Assembly (NCBI GenBank): GCA_003480725.1
Contig: QUJQ01000016.1
Span: 1-6,772, forward strand
Length of the DNA: 6,772 nucleotides
DNA from: Clostridiaceae bacterium AM27-36LB
GTDB lineage: Bacteria > Bacillota > Clostridia > Lachnospirales > Lachnospiraceae
Reading direction: 5' to 3'
Shown: piece after piece, positions 5,205 to 6,772 of the stretch
Layout: the number at the start of each line of letters is the position of its first letter
Position numbering within the stretch: the stretch's first letter is position 1
Made by a program: the position numbers and the translations under genes
The notes under the pieces: generated by a model
The model's input: only the letters and a program-made list of their open reading frames with translations
What the model was told of the DNA's origin: nothing
Databases searched by the model: none

Positions 5205-6716
5205 ATGAATAATCGAATAGACGCAATCTATGCAAGACAATCGGTGGACAAAAAGGACAGCATTTCCATTGAAAGCCAGATTGAATTTTGCAAATACGAG
5301 TTGAAAGGCGGTAACTGCAAGGAATACACAGACAAGGGGTACAGCGGCAAGAACACAGACCGTCCGAAGTTTCAAGAACTGGTGCGGGACATCAAGCGGG
5401 GCTTGATTGCAAAGGTCGTGGTTTACAAGCTCGACCGTATCAGCCGTTCCATTCTGGACTTTGCCAATATGATGGAGCTGTTCCAACAGTACAATGTAGA
5501 GTTTGTGTCCTCTACGGAAAAGTTTGATACCTCCACCCCGATGGGGCGGGCGATGCTGAATATCTGTATCGTGTTCGCCCAGCTTGAACGGGAAACGATA
5601 CAGAAGCGGGTGACGGACGCTTATTATTCCCGCAGCCAGCGAGGCTTCAAGATGGGTGGGAAAGCCCCTTACGGCTTCCATACAGAGCCGATTAAGATGG
5701 ACGGTATCAACACAAAGAAGCTGGTGGTAAACCCGGAGGAAGCGGCAAATATCCGGCTGATGTTTGAGATGTACGCCCAGCCCACAACCTCCTACGGGGA
5801 CATTACCCGGTACTTTGCCGAACAGGGAATTTTATTCAACGGCAAGGAACTAATACGCCCCACGCTGGCGCAGATGTTACGCAATCCTGTCTATGTGCAG
5901 GCAGACCTTGATGTGTACGAATTTTTCAAAAGTCAAGGGACAATCATTGTCAATGACGCTGCCGATTTTACCGGCATGAATGGCTGCTATCTGTATCAAG
6001 GGCGGGATGTGAAGCCCAGCAAAAAGAACGACTTGAAAGACCAAATGCTGGTGCTGGCTCCCCATGAGGGCATTGTCCCCTCCGACATCTGGCTGACCTG
6101 CCGCAAGAAGCTGATGAACAACATGAAAATCCAGTCTGCCCGGAAAGCCACCCATACATGGCTGGCGGGAAAAATCAAGTGCGGAAACTGCGGGTATGCC
6201 CTTATGAGCATTAACAATCCTGTGGGAAAGCAATATCTCCGCTGCACAAAGCGGCTGGACAATAAAAGCTGTGCCGGGTGCGGGAAAATCATCACTTCGG
6301 AGCTGGAAGCGGTTGTTTATCAGCAGATGGTGAAGAAGCTGGCAAGCTACAAAACGCTGACGGGCAGAAAAAAAGCGGCAAAGGCAAACCCGAAAATCGC
6401 CGCCCTGCAAGTGGAACTTCTCCATGTGGACAGCGAGATTGAAAAGCTGGTGGACAGTCTGACGGGTGCAAACAATGTTCTGCTCTCCTATGTGAATGTG
6501 AAGATAGCGGAACTGGACGGACGCAAGCAGGAACTTCTGGCGAGGATAGCGGAGTTGACGGTGGAAGCCATCAGCCCGGAACAGGTCAGCCAGATTTCCG
6601 GCTACCTCGACACATGGGACAATGTATCCTTTGATGACAAGCGGCGTGTGGTGGATTTGATGATTACCACCGTTGCCGCTACAAGTGACAGCTTGAACAT
6701 CACATGGAAAATCTGA
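5205..6716 (+). CDS. Large serine recombinase (site-specific integrase)
   Basis: This 503-residue recombinase would integrate and excise the element by cutting and rejoining attachment sites through a covalent serine intermediate. The N-terminal resolvase domain (about 5-145) has the YARQS motif with nucleophile S13 and the arginine-bearing KLDRISRS loop (R78, R81). The recombinase domain follows at about 150-255, opening with GGKAPYGF. A zinc ribbon follows, with CGNC at 326-329, C347 and CAGC at 356-359. A coiled coil at about 395-450 precedes the final helices, as expected for this class and length. All key residues are present, so it should be active. AAAGGAG seven bases upstream supports the start, and it has its own promoter at 5129-5157. 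TnpX of Tn4451 is a longer relative that also travels with a MobV-type gene. The target site cannot be read from the window. Confidence 0.96.
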   Translation: MNNRIDAIYARQSVDKKDSISIESQIEFCKYELKGGNCKEYTDKGYSGKNTDRPKFQELVRDIKRGLIAKVVVYKLDRISRSILDFANMMELFQQYNVEFVSSTEKFDTSTPMGRAMLNICIVFAQLERETIQKRVTDAYYSRSQRGFKMGGKAPYGFHTEPIKMDGINTKKLVVNPEEAANIRLMFEMYAQPTTSYGDITRYFAEQGILFNGKELIRPTLAQMLRNPVYVQADLDVYEFFKSQGTIIVNDAADFTGMNGCYLYQGRDVKPSKKNDLKDQMLVLAPHEGIVPSDIWLTCRKKLMNNMKIQSARKATHTWLAGKIKCGNCGYALMSINNPVGKQYLRCTKRLDNKSCAGCGKIITSELEAVVYQQMVKKLASYKTLTGRKKAAKANPKIAALQVELLHVDSEIEKLVDSLTGANNVLLSYVNVKIAELDGRKQELLARIAELTVEAISPEQVSQISGYLDTWDNVSFDDKRRVVDLMITTVAATSDSLNITWKI

Positions 6717-6737
6717 CGGGCGGACCCCCCGTCAGAT
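6711..6737 (+). terminator. Hairpin over the recombinase stop codon
   Basis: ATCTGACGGG (6711-6720) pairs perfectly with CCCGTCAGAT (6728-6737) around a 7-base loop. The TGA stop (6714-6716) lies inside the left arm. The following bases (ACCTACTCTG) are not a T tract, so it is a weak or non-standard terminator. It might also belong to the element end, since serine-integrase attachment sites often lie next to the gene. Confidence 0.5.
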
Positions 6738-6772
6738 ACCTACTCTGTGTAGTCCCTTGTAAACTGTACTTT

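Noticed and set aside
5004..5681. Long minus-strand frame across the recombinase start
   Set aside because: It is antisense to the recombinase resolvase domain and to the promoter and terminator region, and its translation resembles no protein family.
1..6772. CRISPR arrays, tRNA or rRNA genes, insertion sequences
   Set aside because: No regularly spaced repeats, no cloverleaf-like or ribosomal sequence, and no transposase other than the serine recombinase were seen on reading both strands.

Overview
The window looks like most of a small mobilizable element from a Gram-positive gut-type Clostridia host (Bacillota). The grounds are strong AGGAGG-type ribosome binding sites, roughly half-GC backbone genes, and a characteristic gene set: Cys-rich VLP protein, RepA_N initiator, MobV relaxase and large serine recombinase. 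The species cannot be told from the sequence. No antibiotic resistance gene is visible.

Layout. Positions 1-36 hold a very clear MobV-type origin of transfer: a perfect 7-bp hairpin followed by TAGTGTG/TTA, the pMV158-family nick sequence. Positions 37-395 have no convincing gene but carry a palindrome, a terminator-like hairpin and a large imperfect cruciform. Positions 396-2452 are a three-gene minus-strand operon. Its order is an unrecognised acidic protein, then an XRE-type regulator, then a DUF6882-like protein, with a good promoter at 2500-2528. The two outer genes are AT-rich and the regulator between them is GC-richer, so the cassette is a mosaic. Positions 2453-2800 form the divergent control region, with a second, perfect copy of the palindrome. 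Positions 2801-5110 run on the plus strand: Cys-rich VLP protein, a short RepA_N replication initiator with what looks like a decayed C-terminal remnant behind it, the MobV relaxase, and a 63-residue unknown protein. A factor-independent terminator closes this block, and a near-consensus promoter lies across it and drives the last gene, a 503-residue serine recombinase (5205-6716).

How it fits together (inference). The recombinase would integrate and excise the element. The relaxase would nick at the left-end oriT so that a helper conjugative element can move it. The short Rep may support, or once have supported, replication of the circular form. The XRE operon is the accessory, possibly regulatory or host-interaction, part and is the least explained section. 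The outer attachment sites could not be identified, so the element boundaries are unknown.
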